From Alphaproteobacteria bacterium (lineage in GTDB: Bacteria; Pseudomonadota; Alphaproteobacteria; RF32; CAG-239), in the NCBI GenBank assembly GCA_017479785.1, contig JAFVBT010000110.1, positions 1-17,952 of the forward strand: a stretch of 17,952 nucleotides of DNA, read 5' to 3'. The translations under genes and the position numbers were made by a program. How positions within the stretch are numbered: the first letter of the stretch is position 1; each line of letters begins with the position of its first letter. The notes under the pieces are model-generated. The model was not told the DNA's origin. It made no database searches and saw nothing but the letters and a program-made list of their open reading frames with translations. Positions 1 to 6,835 of this stretch are shown here, in pieces.

Positions 1-2
1 TC

Positions 3-794
3 GAAATCGAAAATCCGATAACCACTCAAAATAATATTGCTCTGCTCACAAAACTCGGCAGCGCCATGAAGTATTTAGAAGAAAAGCAAACATTCCCTGA
101 TTTCCAATACAATCGCTACACTGTCGTACAAAACTTTTTTGAGCAAATTAAATCTTACGCGAAAGTACATTCCGAAGAAATGAATAAACTGCTTGCCGTA
201 GAAGAAAAGATTAATACGCAAAAGGGATATTATGAGGCCTCTCATTACAGGACAGACTTTGATAGTGAGTGTTCACAACTTACTACGGCCATTACCACTC
301 AAGATTATGTATATTTGTATGCAGAATCGCTGTATACAAATGACAGTTTTCTTGATACGCAACCGATTGACGAACAAATTAAATCCATGACAAACTGTGC
401 AACAAACGATACCTCCCAGACGAAAGAATTCATAGAAAAACTTAATGAGGATTCTGAAATAACAATCAGATCCTCGCTGCTTCTCGGCAAGGTTTATCCG
501 AAATTCAGACAGAAAGATGCCAAGGACCAGCCCGACATACAGAAGCTGAGTCAATTGTCAAAAGATCTTCCACGCTACGTTTTTGCCGCATGTCTTGACA
601 TGATTCAAAACGGAGAAATGCTGGAAAATCCGCAAATGCTGGAAGAAAGAATGAATAAAGAGAATGTTGCTTTCGCCGGATTAACTCTCACAAAACAGCA
701 ATGTGATGCACTGTTGAAAAATATGATGCCAAAAACTGCAGCTAATTCTAAAGCGACCATTAAAATTACGAAAGAAGAGCAAGGAAGAACTTAG
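3..794 (+). CDS. Unrecognised protein, 5' end cut by window edge
   Basis: This reading frame is open from the left edge of the window. The first Met codon (position 66) has no Shine-Dalgarno sequence before it, and the in-frame codons upstream (3-65) contain no stop and read like ordinary protein, so the true start lies outside the window and Met at 66 is probably internal. The visible part is about 264 residues, hydrophilic and rich in Gln, Thr, Asn and Lys, with no signal peptide or membrane segment in view. Three Cys residues are scattered and form no metal-binding pattern. I do not recognise the family. The stop is followed two bases later by the start of the next gene, so the two are almost certainly co-transcribed and perhaps translationally coupled. 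Coding is well supported; the function is unknown. Confidence 0.75.
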   Translation, partial: EIENPITTQNNIALLTKLGSAMKYLEEKQTFPDFQYNRYTVVQNFFEQIKSYAKVHSEEMNKLLAVEEKINTQKGYYEASHYRTDFDSECSQLTTAITTQDYVYLYAESLYTNDSFLDTQPIDEQIKSMTNCATNDTSQTKEFIEKLNEDSEITIRSSLLLGKVYPKFRQKDAKDQPDIQKLSQLSKDLPRYVFAACLDMIQNGEMLENPQMLEERMNKENVAFAGLTLTKQQCDALLKNMMPKTAANSKATIKITKEEQGRT

Positions 795-796
795 CA

Positions 797-1171
797 ATGA
801 ACAGTCAAGCGACCCAGTATTTCATTTCTATTTCTCAAATTTTGGAACAAATCTGCCTTATTCCTTATACCGGAGACGAGCTGATGGCTTTCGGGTGTTT
901 GGGCTATGACATTGAAAACAGCAATGAATTTGCCGAAATTTATTTACAAGAACTGCAAAACAAACAAAAAGCCATGCCCAAAAACGAAAAGGTAGCCTTT
1001 GCCGACCTGAATGTGCAAATATACGGTGACATTCTGACATCGTCAGCCGTTAAAAAAATCCCCGAATGGATTACGATTCCGGAATATCTGACTGCACGCA
1101 GTAACCCGATAAAGCAAAAAATTATAGACTTGTATCGTAAAAAACTGAACCTGACACAAAAAAAGCCTTAA
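797..1171 (+). CDS. Unrecognised small protein, second gene of the left-edge operon
   Basis: A 124-residue soluble protein starting two bases after the preceding stop codon. The ribosome-binding site is the AAGGA at 781-785 inside the end of the upstream gene, consistent with coupling. It begins with an amphipathic stretch (ISISQILEQICLIPYTGDE) and ends in a basic helix-like segment rich in Lys and Arg. There is no signal peptide, membrane segment or recognisable catalytic motif, and I do not recognise the family. No clear terminator follows before the next gene at 1240, so read-through into the inhibitor gene is possible. Because it is coupled to the upstream gene, the two products probably work in the same process. 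Confidence 0.7.
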   Translation: MNSQATQYFISISQILEQICLIPYTGDELMAFGCLGYDIENSNEFAEIYLQELQNKQKAMPKNEKVAFADLNVQIYGDILTSSAVKKIPEWITIPEYLTARSNPIKQKIIDLYRKKLNLTQKKP

Positions 1172-1239
1172 AATTAACGAGATTTTTCTTTGCATAATAT
1201 GAAACTTTGTGTATGGTTAAATATACAAAGGAGACGGAT

Positions 1240-1620
1240 ATGCGCATTTTATTTAATATGGCGGCTTTATTTATGTTAGTTGCTTGCGGAAAATCATTGG
1301 AGCTTAAACAAAGCGACAGCGGACAGGCTGTTATGCTTGATAAAGGTCAGAAAGCTGTTATTCGCCTGCCTGAAAATCCGACCACCGGCTATGGGTGGGA
1401 ATTTGAAGTAGAACCTAAAAAACAAAAAACAATAACGGTTATTTCTTCAAAATTTATTGCGGGCAATTCCGATTTAATCGGGGCCGGCGGTGTAAGAGAA
1501 TACAAATTTAAGGCGCAAAAGGCCGGAAAGATTGTTATTCACGGTTATTATGTGCGCCCGTGGGAACAACTCAATAAAGAAACTGCCTCTCAAGTTTATT
1601 ATGAAATTGAAGTGGAATAG
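1240..1620 (+). CDS. Chagasin-type (MEROPS I42) cysteine-protease inhibitor lipoprotein
   Basis: A 126-residue predicted lipoprotein. The N-terminus is a short hydrophobic signal ending in LVAC, with Cys16 as the likely lipidated residue. The body carries the three loops that define the chagasin/I42 inhibitor family: NPTTGYGW (residues 46-53), GAGG (81-84) and RPWE (106-109). In that family the loops insert into the active-site cleft of papain-like cysteine proteases, so inhibition of such a protease at the cell envelope is the expected role; the target is unknown. The reading frame extends upstream to 1207, but the start at 1240 is preferred because AAAGGAG at 1227-1233 sits at ideal spacing and the protein then begins directly with the signal peptide. 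Length and motif order are normal for the family. Confidence 0.85.
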   Translation: MRILFNMAALFMLVACGKSLELKQSDSGQAVMLDKGQKAVIRLPENPTTGYGWEFEVEPKKQKTITVISSKFIAGNSDLIGAGGVREYKFKAQKAGKIVIHGYYVRPWEQLNKETASQVYYEIEVE

Positions 1621-1663
1621 ATGAGGATAATTTCCATCAACCGAAACCATGCAAAACCGCACG

Positions 1664-1689
1664 AGATGCTGAAACAAGTTCAGCATGAC
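1664..1689. repeat. REP-like palindrome
   Basis: ATGCTGAA (1666-1673) and TTCAGCAT (1679-1686) form a perfect 8-bp stem with a 5-base loop, flanked by GAG and GAC. This is the palindrome type often seen between genes in alphaproteobacteria. It lies in inverted orientation to a second, related palindrome at 1702-1723 that forms the left end of the following element, so the two make a paired arrangement. Confidence 0.7.
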
Positions 1690-1701
1690 AATTGAGTAGT
1701 C

Positions 1702-2018
1702 ATCCTGACGTATGACAGAATCTTGTGAGGCGGACACCATATACTCAACAGTCCCCTTCGCACAGCGCCATATTTTTTTGACGCCGTGTACAAATTAGTA
1801 CACAAGGGAACAAGCACGGCTGACGAGGAAAACTCGGCTGAAGCGGTAAATGCGCCGTAATTTTTTGACGCCGTGTACATAAGAGTACAAAAGGGAACTA
1901 GTACGGCTGACGGGGAAAACTCGGCTGACGCGGTAAATGCGCCGTAATTTTTTGACGCCGGGTACAAATTAGTACACAAGGAAAAAAATTACAAGCAGTT
2001 ACCCGTCAGACGAGTTTT
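1702..2018. repeat. Structured composite repeat element, copy A
   Basis: The left end is an imperfect palindrome (TCCTGACG...GACAGA) followed by GCGGACACC. The middle is an 87-bp tandem array. The right end (1989-2018) matches the right end of copy B at 15002-15031 almost base for base. AAAACTCGGCTGACG (1916-1930) pairs with CGTCAGACGAGTTTT (2004-2018), 14 of 15 positions, extended by GGTAA/TTACC. Inside that, GTAATTTTTT (1944-1953) pairs with AAAAAATTAC (1983-1992), and innermost is GGTAC...GTACA(C). The result is a nested hairpin of about 100 bases. The element lies between convergent genes and could serve as a transcription boundary. Reading frames across it are a by-product of the 87-bp period being divisible by three. 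Confidence 0.8.
1765..1981. repeat. 87-bp tandem repeat array inside element A
   Basis: Units begin at 1765, 1852 and 1939 (GCGCC...TTTTTTGACGCC), giving about 2.5 copies. Each unit carries a small hairpin of the form TGTAC-loop-GTACA at 1786-1803, 1874-1889 and 1961-1977. The first is perfect over six pairs. The first two units also have facing GCCGT and ACGGC arms. Substitutions between units fall mostly in loops and spacers. Confidence 0.8.
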
Positions 2019-2054
2019 AAAAAGAAAGAGAGGGAGAAATATCCCCCTCTCTTT
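2015..2054 (-). terminator. Rho-independent terminator of the 2091-2498 lipoprotein gene
   Basis: AAAGAGAGGG (2025-2034) and CCCTCTCTTT (2045-2054) form a perfect 10-bp stem. On the minus strand it is followed by CTTTTT. It lies 36 bases beyond the stop codon of the minus-strand lipoprotein gene and abuts the right end of element A. Confidence 0.8.
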
Positions 2055-2090
2055 CCCTCTATTTCAGAAAATTTGCTGTTCTTAACAAGA

Positions 2091-2498
2091 TTAGTACATT
2101 GGACGTTGAGAAACCAGACGCATCTGACCACAATCACCGCCTTCGCAAACTTCGGCTCTGTTATAAGGGCGAGTTTCGAAAGAAGTAGATTCAAATGTAC
2201 GAGGTTCATACACTGTACGATATGTTGTATTCTTGTAAACAACTTTTACCGGCGTTCTGACTGTATATTCTCTTGCCGGGCAACCGCCGCAATTCGGAAC
2301 CGGCGTAGGAGCCTGACAGCAGCTAACCGGCTGAGCAACCGGTTGAACAACCGGTGCCTGTCTCGGCTGAACTAATGCATCGCTACATCCGTCACGGCCG
2401 GCATATTGATAATTGCGACCTTCATTAACATTGTCGTTGGCGCAAGCCGTCAAGCCGGCAACCAAAACCAACGCTATTGCGTAATATAAATTTTTCAT
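2091..2498 (-). CDS. Small Pro/Cys-rich lipoprotein of unknown function
   Basis: A 135-residue predicted lipoprotein. Residues 1-19 form a signal peptide with a standard lipobox (LTAC, Cys19). The mature part has a proline- and valine-rich linker (VVQPVAQPV), then a Cys cluster with SCC and NCGGC motifs, then a Thr/Tyr/Arg-rich segment rich in beta-type residues, and a final Cys pair (CEGGDC). The Cys residues could form disulphides in the periplasm or bind a metal; this is inference. The start is well set by GGAGG about 6 bases upstream. It is transcribed alone, with a candidate promoter at 2550-2578 and its own terminator. I do not recognise the family. Confidence 0.8.
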   Translation of the reverse strand: MKNLYYAIALVLVAGLTACANDNVNEGRNYQYAGRDGCSDALVQPRQAPVVQPVAQPVSCCQAPTPVPNCGGCPAREYTVRTPVKVVYKNTTYRTVYEPRTFESTSFETRPYNRAEVCEGGDCGQMRLVSQRPMY

Positions 2499-2796
2499 AT
2501 AATCCTCCAGTTAATTTTCTGAAAATTGGAATATTCATAACTAAATTTATTATTAACAGAAAATTAATTATTTGTTAAGTATTTTTTTACTTTTTTGCAA
2601 TTTTTATACAAAAACATGCAAAAAATGGCTTTTTTTGACATATTCTGCATTTTTAAAATTACAATGGTATTTTTAAATTTTATCGCAAGATTTTTTATAA
2701 CGTATTGATTTAAAATGATTTTATCAAAAATCCCCTATTCGCAATTTTTAAAGGATTCCGACGATACTGTCTATAAAATAATAAGATATATCAAAA
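2499..2796. other. AT-rich intergenic spacer
   Basis: About 300 bases of very AT-rich DNA upstream of one minus-strand gene and downstream of another. Apart from the candidate promoter at 2550-2578 it contains a plus-strand TTGACA near 2635-2640 with only a poor -10 partner, and no convincing terminator for the gene ending at 2797. I see no reading frame, RNA gene or repeat in it. Confidence 0.5.
2550..2578 (-). promoter_or_regulatory. Candidate sigma-70 promoter for the 2091-2498 lipoprotein gene
   Basis: On the minus strand TTAACA (2573-2578) is separated by 17 bases from TAATAA (2550-2555). It lies about 50 bases upstream of the start codon. The DNA is very AT-rich, so chance matches are easy. 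Confidence 0.45.
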
Positions 2797-3297
2797 TTAA
2801 TTTTCTAAAAGCTTTAACTCTTCTGGTGTAAGAATCGTTTTTTTACCTTTATTAACGGTATATCCCTCCGTCGGTTTACCGTTTTCAAACACAACTTCGG
2901 CAGCCAATTCGCCGTTTTCATCATAAGTTTTCTGCGAACCGTTTTGCACTCCTGCGGTAAAATTAAGTTCATTATGAACTTGTCCGTCCGGATAAAAATT
3001 ATACAAAGGCCCGTCAACACGACCGTTTTTAAAAGTTGTTTTGTTTTGAAGCGTGCCGTCTTCATCATAAAATTTGCCCTCGCCGTCCGGCAAACCCTCT
3101 TTACTTTCAACTTCCATACGCACGCCGCCGTTCGGATAATATATTTTGTAAACACCGTTAATCGGCTTTTCCTGCATATCATAAACCACACCGTTAACCA
3201 CGCTGGTGTTGTTCTCGTTATATATCAAAACATTAGCTGAGTCGTCGCATGCCGCGCACAAAAGCACAAAACTCAAAGCGCAAATTCTAAAATTCAT
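2797..3297 (-). CDS. MORN/YwqK-type repeat lipoprotein
   Basis: A 166-residue predicted lipoprotein. The signal peptide ends near Cys17 (LLCAAC). The mature part is built of about four repeats of roughly 22 residues with the pattern G-x-Y/K-x-F/Y-Y-x-D/N-G-x-L/V followed by F/V-x-N-G, for example YKIYYPNGGVRMEV and GKFYDEDGTLQNKTTFKNG. This is the MORN variant found in proteins annotated as YwqK-family. The repeats form a beta-sheet scaffold; the binding partner here is unknown. The frame extends to 3351, but GGGAG before 3297 and a signal peptide that starts exactly there favour 3297. A strong promoter at 3323-3351 supports the same start. It is divergent from the HU gene. Confidence 0.82.
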   Translation of the reverse strand: MNFRICALSFVLLCAACDDSANVLIYNENNTSVVNGVVYDMQEKPINGVYKIYYPNGGVRMEVESKEGLPDGEGKFYDEDGTLQNKTTFKNGRVDGPLYNFYPDGQVHNELNFTAGVQNGSQKTYDENGELAAEVVFENGKPTEGYTVNKGKKTILTPEELKLLEN

Positions 3298-3322
3298 CTT
3301 AAATCTCCCGAAATATGGTTTT

Positions 3323-3351
3323 ATGCTAAATAAAACCCGCTGAAATGTCAA
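3323..3351 (-). promoter_or_regulatory. Sigma-70 promoter for the MORN lipoprotein gene
   Basis: On the minus strand TTGACA (3346-3351) is separated by 17 bases from TAGCAT (3323-3328), 26 bases before the chosen start codon. It lies 47 bases from the divergent HU promoter. Confidence 0.65.
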
Positions 3352-3398
3352 ACACGAATAAAAAACGACTCACAGAGGATGCTTTATATGTTTTTTGT

Positions 3399-3428
3399 TT
3401 GACATTTGTTGATTTATCGTACTACTAT
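3399..3428 (+). promoter_or_regulatory. Sigma-70 promoter for the HU-like gene
   Basis: TTGACA (3399-3404) is separated by 18 bases from TACTAT (3423-3428). Transcription would start near 3435 and leave a leader of about 47 bases. Confidence 0.65.
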
Positions 3429-3481
3429 GCTTGACGAGAAAAAAATCTCATTTACATAACTTATATATAAGGAATAATAAA

Positions 3482-3760
3482 ATGAATAAAAATGAATTAA
3501 TTGACAGCATTGCTAAAACATCAGGTTTAACAAAAACCGACTCCGCCAAAGCATTGGATGCTTTTATCACTTCCGTATGCAGCACATTAAAATCCGGCGG
3601 AGATGTTCGTTTGGTCGGCTTCGGTACATTTGCCACATCTAAAAGATCTGCCACAACGGCTATAAATCCGCGCACACGTCAACCGATTAAAGTTCCGGCA
3701 CGTAATGTTGCAAAATTCAAAGCAGGCAAAACTTTGCAAGATGTTGTAAACAGCAAATAA
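3482..3760 (+). CDS. HU-family nucleoid DNA-binding protein
   Basis: A 92-residue basic protein that matches the HU/IHF fold from end to end. It starts NKNELIDSIAKTSGLTK, like HU helix 1. It contains the conserved VRLVGFGTF turn, then the basic DNA-binding arm with the signature NPRTRQPIKVPA, and ends in FKAGKTLQDVVN. HU proteins bend and compact DNA as dimers. The arm tip is RTRQPIKV, closer to HU than to IHF, so the HU call is preferred; which paralogue it is cannot be told. The start at 3482 follows AAGGAATAATAAA. The frame continues upstream to 3431, but that part overlaps the promoter and leader. A strong terminator follows, so it is monocistronic. Confidence 0.93.
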   Translation: MNKNELIDSIAKTSGLTKTDSAKALDAFITSVCSTLKSGGDVRLVGFGTFATSKRSATTAINPRTRQPIKVPARNVAKFKAGKTLQDVVNSK

Positions 3761-3780
3761 TATTTTCTTTTTATTTATAT

Positions 3781-3812
3781 AAAGGCGGTGAGTTAAACTC
3801 TCCGCCTTTTTT
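3781..3812 (+). terminator. Rho-independent terminator of the HU-like gene
   Basis: AAAGGCGG and CCGCCTTT form the base of a stem extended by GAG/CTC around one mismatch, with loop TTAAA and a run of six T residues. It ends 20 bases after the HU stop codon. Confidence 0.85.
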
Positions 3813-3891
3813 GGTTGAATATTTTTATTTTGCCGTTGCCATAACTCAATATTTTTACTATTCTACACAAAAGAAATATAGAGAGCAACAG

Positions 3892-5025
3892 ATGACTAAG
3901 CAACTGAAAATACTTTTAACCCGTGACAGAAGTGCATTTTCAACCAAGTGGGTATGCAATTTTGCCTCTAATTTGGCCAATGCCGGTCATAAGGTTACAT
4001 TGCTGTGCGACAGTGTAGAAAATAAAGTTGATGCGCCGATAAGTCCTGATGTTATCAAAATCAATTTAAGCGGCAAAACAAACAATTTTCTGATAAATCT
4101 GTGGCATCGCATGCGCCGACATATCACCCTGCCGACGTGGCGTTTCGGTAAAGCCTTAAGCCAAATTCAACCTGATGTTATTATTTGTTACTTTCTGCAA
4201 GATTTATTAAACGTGACTTTATTGCAAAAACATAATATTCCGATTATTTTGATGATGCACAATCCGCCGGATGAAGTTTTTCAAAAGCACTTAAAACATT
4301 GGTGGCAACGAATTTTGTTTCATCACCTGATGAGGCGCGTTTCGGCTGTTCAGGTGCTGATGCCGGAATTTGCAGATTTATTCAAAAAGGAATTCATAGA
4401 AAAAGATGTTGTGATTATCCCAAATCAGGTTCCGATACCTGATTTGCGGAAGGATTACAACCAACAAAGCAAAACTATTATACACGTGGCACAAATTGCC
4501 AAAGCCAAACGCCAAAAAGATTTGATTGAGGCATTTATACCTTTGGCAAAAGAATTTCCGGATTGGAAAATCAAATTTTTCGGTAAAGTTAAAAACTCAC
4601 GCCGACACAAAAAATATTTTGCCGAATTACAACAATTGATTGAAGATAACTATTTGGAAAATCAGATTCTGTTTCCGGGATTTTCACACAACATCACTGA
4701 AGAATATCTTAATGCCGATATTGTCGCCCTGCCGAGTTATACCGAAGGCTTCGGTTATGGCTTGGCCGACGGATTGGCGCTCGGCTTGCCGGGAATCGGC
4801 TATGATTTTGCATATGCCATCAATCGGATCTTGGTTAACGAAAAAAGCGGTTATCTTGTCAAAGACATTCCGGATATGACCGAAAAACTTCGTCTTTTAA
4901 TGCAGAATCCGAAATTGCGTCAGCAAATGGGAGAATTTGCCCGCGCCGATATGCAAAAATATGCACCGCAAAAAATTATTGCGGCTTGGCTTGAACTAAT
5001 CAATAAAGTTAGGGCAGAAAAATAA
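3892..5025 (+). CDS. GT4-family glycosyltransferase
   Basis: A 377-residue GT-B-fold glycosyltransferase. The N-terminal half carries the acceptor-side domain (LKILLTRDRSAFSTKWV, then a Rossmann-like AGHKVTLLCD). The C-terminal half holds the nucleotide-sugar site with the GT4 E-x7-E-like motif, EGFGYGLADGLALGLP from residue 285. The second Glu is replaced by Asp, a tolerated change. It transfers a sugar from a nucleotide donor to a growing surface glycan; donor and acceptor cannot be read from sequence. The long frame begins at a TTG at 3811 inside the HU terminator, so ATG 3892 is preferred although its ribosome site (GAGAG) is weak. It is the first gene of a four-gene operon, and the next gene starts at the base after its stop. 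Confidence 0.85.
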   Translation: MTKQLKILLTRDRSAFSTKWVCNFASNLANAGHKVTLLCDSVENKVDAPISPDVIKINLSGKTNNFLINLWHRMRRHITLPTWRFGKALSQIQPDVIICYFLQDLLNVTLLQKHNIPIILMMHNPPDEVFQKHLKHWWQRILFHHLMRRVSAVQVLMPEFADLFKKEFIEKDVVIIPNQVPIPDLRKDYNQQSKTIIHVAQIAKAKRQKDLIEAFIPLAKEFPDWKIKFFGKVKNSRRHKKYFAELQQLIEDNYLENQILFPGFSHNITEEYLNADIVALPSYTEGFGYGLADGLALGLPGIGYDFAYAINRILVNEKSGYLVKDIPDMTEKLRLLMQNPKLRQQMGEFARADMQKYAPQKIIAAWLELINKVRAEK

Positions 5026-5931
5026 ATGGATTTAGTGTCAATCATTGTTCCCGTTTACAACACGTCAAAATATCTGCCGCAATGTTTAGACAGCATTCTC
5101 AGGCAAACCGTGCCTGATTTTGAAGTTATATGCGTAAATGACGGCAGCACGGATAACAGTCTTAAGATACTGCAAAACTATGCCGACAAAGATTCGCGCA
5201 TTAAGGTTTATTCAAAAGAAAACGGCGGCATATCTTCCGTTCGCAATTTCGGAATGACTAAATCCGGCGGAAAGTTTATTTGCTTTTTGGATTCCGATGA
5301 TTATATCCATCCGCAGTTTTTAGAAATTATGCTTAAAGAGATCGGAGATAAAAATATTTGTTGCTGCGACTACGAAGATGTTGATGATGAGCACGTTGTC
5401 TCTTTTGCCCGAATTAAAGAATATTCTCGGCATTCTGCAGATGCACTCCAATATTTTGCAACTTGCAAAGATCAATATTTGGCGGTATGGGGAAAGATGT
5501 ATCGTGCCGATTGCCTTAAAAATGCAACATTTCACGAAAATTGCTGTTTTTCGGAAGACGTGCTTTTTCACAGTGATTTATTTACCGAAAATTTTGCCAT
5601 TAACATAATTTCGGCACCTTTGCAGTATTACAGAAAAAATCCTCAGTCTTTGGTTCATAAAAAAAGCTCAATAAATAAAATTAATTCGCTTTTGTTTGTG
5701 GCCGAACACGTTTACAAAAAATATAACAGCCATAAACTATGGAAACAAATTTATAAAAACAGAGTAGCAAAATCCGTTTCAAATGCTTTAAAATATCTGG
5801 AAAAATGTGATGAGAAAAAGCAAATATATCCGCTGATAAAAAAACTGTACAAACAGCAAATTATCCGTTTCACCGGATTGTCACTCAGTAAAAAAATTAT
5901 GCTTTTAAAAATTCTTTTGAAGGAAAATTAA
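5026..5931 (+). CDS. GT2-family glycosyltransferase
   Basis: A 301-residue GT-A-fold glycosyltransferase. The N-terminus VSIIVPVYNTSKYLPQCLDS is the classic family 2 opening. The nucleotide-binding DGSTDNS starts at residue 39 and the metal-binding DSDD is at residues 89-92, both intact. The C-terminal third is Lys-rich with no membrane segments, so it is a cytoplasmic enzyme acting at the membrane face. It adds a sugar to a lipid-linked or surface polysaccharide; specificity is unknown. The start codon immediately follows the stop of the GT4 gene and the next gene starts at the base after its own stop, so all three are translationally linked. Confidence 0.9.
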   Translation: MDLVSIIVPVYNTSKYLPQCLDSILRQTVPDFEVICVNDGSTDNSLKILQNYADKDSRIKVYSKENGGISSVRNFGMTKSGGKFICFLDSDDYIHPQFLEIMLKEIGDKNICCCDYEDVDDEHVVSFARIKEYSRHSADALQYFATCKDQYLAVWGKMYRADCLKNATFHENCCFSEDVLFHSDLFTENFAINIISAPLQYYRKNPQSLVHKKSSINKINSLLFVAEHVYKKYNSHKLWKQIYKNRVAKSVSNALKYLEKCDEKKQIYPLIKKLYKQQIIRFTGLSLSKKIMLLKILLKEN

Positions 5932-6825
5932 ATGTATCTGCCGACTAAAATCAAAAAACAACTTGTGCGTTTTGCCTACAATTTCAGTTTTGCCAAAGAT
6001 AAAAAATTCAAGCGCAAAAAGGCTCTGGCTATGCTTGATAAAAAATATCTGCGCCGCTATTTATATGCGCTGGACAACCTTCCGAAAGAAATAAAACCGG
6101 AGCCGAAAGAAGATATTATCTGGACCTGCTGGCTACAGGGAGAAGAAAACGCACCGCCGATTGTCAAGGCGTGCATAAACAGCATACGCCGCACATATCC
6201 GCAAAAAAAATTGATAATCATTACAAGTGAAAATATACGGCAATATGCTGACATTCCAACATACATATACGATAAATGGCATAAGGGCATTATTACAAAT
6301 ACACATTTTTCTGATATTTTGCGTGTATGCCTCTTATATCAACACGGCGGAACCTGGATGGATGCGACGGTATTTCTTGGAGATATTGTCGATGAAAACA
6401 TTATGCATGCGCCGTTCTTTGCCTTTCATAGCCGCACATATTTACGTACTTTCCCTAAAATTTTAGACAGCAACAGTTGGTTTTTGCATAGTGTTCCACA
6501 ACACCCATTGATGACAGGCATGCGTGCTTTACTATTTGCCTTTTGGCAAAATGAAAATCAACTTATCCATTATTTTCTATACCACCTCTTTTTTGATTTG
6601 ATGGTTGAAAATAACGCTTTTTGCCGAAATTTATGGCAGCAAACACCATTATTTTATGATGATGAAAAAGTTGAAGCTTTATACTTAAACTTGCTAAATA
6701 AATTTTCTTTATCTCAATATCAAGAAATTATCCATCAAAGCCCTATCCAAAAGCTAAGTTACAAATATGAAAAACCTCAAACGGATTTCATCACTTTTGA
6801 GCAATATATCTTAAACAAACAGTAA
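5932..6825 (+). CDS. Caps_synth-type (GT32-like) capsular polysaccharide transferase
   Basis: A 297-residue protein of the capsular polysaccharide synthesis family related to GT32 and the alpha-1,6-mannosyltransferase fold. It opens the catalytic domain with IIWTCWLQGEENAPPIVKAC, followed by a beta strand (KKLIIITSENI), an HFSDILRVCLLYQHGG helix, and GGTWMDATV at residues 139-147, where Asp144 stands in for the metal-binding DxD region. The N-terminal 45 residues are strongly basic and may sit at the membrane. The expected role is transfer of a hexose to a surface glycan. It overlaps no neighbour but abuts the GT2 gene, and 10 bases separate it from the LicD gene. The donor is not predictable. 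Confidence 0.85.
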   Translation: MYLPTKIKKQLVRFAYNFSFAKDKKFKRKKALAMLDKKYLRRYLYALDNLPKEIKPEPKEDIIWTCWLQGEENAPPIVKACINSIRRTYPQKKLIIITSENIRQYADIPTYIYDKWHKGIITNTHFSDILRVCLLYQHGGTWMDATVFLGDIVDENIMHAPFFAFHSRTYLRTFPKILDSNSWFLHSVPQHPLMTGMRALLFAFWQNENQLIHYFLYHLFFDLMVENNAFCRNLWQQTPLFYDDEKVEALYLNLLNKFSLSQYQEIIHQSPIQKLSYKYEKPQTDFITFEQYILNKQ

Positions 6826-6835
6826 GGAGACTATT

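Noticed and set aside
1474..1740. Minus-strand frame containing MLNLFQHLV
   Set aside because: Translation of the REP-like palindrome and the antisense of the inhibitor gene; a familiar spurious product of such repeats.
1680..1979. Minus-strand reading frame of 99 codons with internal repeats
   Set aside because: It runs across the 87-bp tandem array, whose period is divisible by three. It has no ribosome-binding site, and it vanishes in element B, where the period is 97. It is a by-product of the repeat.
1765..1981. Tandem repeats as a CRISPR array
   Set aside because: There are no short identical repeats separated by unique spacers and no cas genes. The units are contiguous 87-bp copies.
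2073..2375. Plus-strand frame opposite the Pro/Cys-rich lipoprotein gene
   Set aside because: The minus-strand frame has a good ribosome site, signal peptide and lipobox; the plus-strand frame has none of these.
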